Origin: Dermanyssus gallinae
Lineage: Eukaryota > Arthropoda > Arachnida > Mesostigmata > Dermanyssidae
Direction of reading: 5' to 3'
DNA: 64,000 bases
NCBI GenBank assembly: GCA_003439945.1
Contig: QVRM01002466.1
Location: forward strand, 192,501-256,500
Made by a program: the position numbers and the translations under genes. Positions within the stretch are counted from its first letter, which is position 1, and each line of letters opens with the position of its first letter. The notes under the pieces were generated by a model. That model ran no database searches. It was not told the origin of the DNA and saw only the letters and a program-made list of their open reading frames with translations. Shown here in pieces: positions 60,141 through 64,000 of this stretch.

Positions 60141-60274
60141 TAGTGTGGGACTTACAAACCCGCTGAAATCCAGTCGTCATGGATTCGCTGGACACCTCGA
60201 CCTGCCTTGGCAGGACGAGGAAGCCATCCTTAACGGGTGCGACAGATTTTTTGTGTAATTGAAGTCCCACACTA
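60141..60274. repeat. Nested inverted repeats (structured segment)
   Basis: Outer arms TAGTGTGGGACTT (60141-60153) and AAGTCCCACACTA (60262-60274) are exact complements. Inside lie TCCAG/CTGGA (60169-60173 and 60188-60192) and a strong hairpin, CCTCGACCTGCC with GGCAGGACGAGG (60195-60220). A minus ORF of 96 codons overlaps it. Whether it acts as RNA or DNA structure is unknown. Confidence 0.7.
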
Positions 60275-61215
60275 CCGGCGCACAATTTTGCACTCGGAGA
60301 CGGTTCTGCCGAGATGCGACCGTGTGTGCGTACCACATGGTTCAGGTAGTACTCTAATAAGCAAACCAACAAAAAAAAGAAGACTCATTGCTTCTATTGT
60401 GCGCGCTTATCATGGTTTCGTGTGGCCTATCTATTCGTGGTCAAATCTGCCGGAGAGGTGGAAGAGAAACCATTAATTAACGCGAGTGTCAACGTGCGCG
60501 CGTACGTGCATTGCATATACAATATTCTATGCTGTGGAATCGAAGCCGCGGCTCAGCTCTCTTTGAACCAGGAGAAGAGAGCACCACATTTGTTTTGGCA
60601 TTGAGTTATTATCATTAACTTGCATGCGCGTCTTAGTTTCTTAAGCGCGCATCTCTAATGGTCTGATAAATTGTCTATCTAACGTCAGCCACACTTTAAT
60701 ACATAACGGAGTTGAGCAATTAGAGCTTCTAAGCACAGCAAGCCAATATTCGTTTTTGAGTAAAAACGTGTACTATAGACATTTTTGAAAGGTGAACGAG
60801 TGTCTCTAAGATACTCCGTTCAAACTAGGACTCAGTGTTGTCGCTTCCTTCTAAACTTGTATCGAAATAACGCAGGCATTTGAACAATATTGTTTCCATG
60901 TGCCGGTAGGAATATTCCAAACAGTTCGGCTTTAACCACTTACAAGCCTGTTTTAAACTGTGATTATCGATGTTCCCAAGTCTTTGCTTAATCGAGACAT
61001 TTAGCGAGTCAATTTTGTCATGTCAAATTTGATAACCTTCGCTCAACGACGCTTCATGCATAGTAATCAATCGAAATTACTTCTAGGCTAATAGGTTGCC
61101 ACGAGTCTTTATAGAATTACATGCTCAAATTCTATGCCAGTCACTCCTTTATAGCGCTTCGTTATGAAAAAAACGTATTGCATATCTATTTGCGGTTTCA
61201 CTTAGAATATAGAAC

Positions 61216-61218
<3 letters not shown>
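60275..61218. other. Non-coding stretch, nothing recognised
   Basis: Mixed to AT-rich sequence without motif-bearing ORFs. Confidence 0.45.

Positions 61219-61266
<48 letters not shown>
61219..61266. repeat. (AT)n microsatellite
   Basis: About 24 TA units. Confidence 0.93.

Positions 61267-63705
<2,439 letters not shown>

Positions 63706-63766
<61 letters not shown>
63706..63766. repeat. (AT)n microsatellite
   Basis: About 30 TA units followed by GTGTGTGCG. Confidence 0.94.
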
Positions 63767-63776
<10 letters not shown>

Positions 63777-63831
63777 ATGTATGTACATCTTTGTTTTAGT
63801 CAAAGTAAGTTGCAGCCACAAATGCAACTAC

Positions 63832-63857
63832 TACTACTACTACTAGTAGTAGTAGTA
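63832..63857. repeat. Triplet palindrome (ACT)n/(AGT)n
   Basis: (TAC)n turns into (TAG)n at the centre ACTAGT, making a perfect 26-bp palindrome of triplet repeats. Confidence 0.85.
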
Positions 63858-64000
63858 TTATTACTATGCCTGCTACAACTACAGCGGCTACTTTGCCGCG
63901 CCTACTTATTTTTTGCGGTATTTTTCCATAGAGAACTAACTGTGGGACATGTGGTTGGTCGCACGGGCACCGCGGCAGGGAAGCTCCCTGCAAGCGCCGC

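Overview
This window is animal nuclear DNA, most likely from an arthropod and possibly a mite or tick. It has GT-AG introns, mariner DNA transposons, non-LTR retrotransposons, tRNA-derived SINE-like repeats and very many long (AT)n arrays. There is no operon structure, rRNA or CRISPR array. The taxonomic guess is inference from this overall character.

The one host gene I can support well is on the + strand at 3795-20391. Eleven exons with splice signals join without a frame break (1725 nt, 574 residues plus stop). Its motifs (GGKGSQMFAKRKKK followed by SEDWVVD, SPWEAALE, proline runs, and a C-terminal NFNAAPRGFG) point to a synaptopodin-2/CHAP-like, Zasp-type actin and Z-disc scaffold protein. 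The N-terminal part, where such proteins often carry a PDZ domain, is not recognisable in the window, so the 5' end is open. Introns hold most of the repeats. Intron 4 (6.4 kb) contains an almost intact mariner (9633-10952), a SINE-like copy, a small foldback sequence and several (AT)n arrays. Intron 8 contains a perfect 52-bp-arm inverted repeat with a third copy nearby. Intron 9 contains a broken mariner fragment.

From 20.4 to 64 kb I find no second gene I can name. This part holds seven copies of one SINE-like family and two of its three copies of another. It also holds an open reverse transcriptase ORF (45575-46883, minus), a broken reverse transcriptase (about 26.2-26.55 kb, minus), a mariner N-terminal remnant (39.4-39.76 kb), and large tracts of triplet and polypurine/polypyrimidine repeat (29.3-34.4 kb and 41.3-42.5 kb). 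Most long ORFs there are low-complexity translations of repeats. A GC-richer zone at 56.6-58.85 kb has two coding-like segments and may belong to an unrecognised gene.

All exon boundaries and element limits were read by eye. Homology statements rest on recognised family motifs, not on searches.
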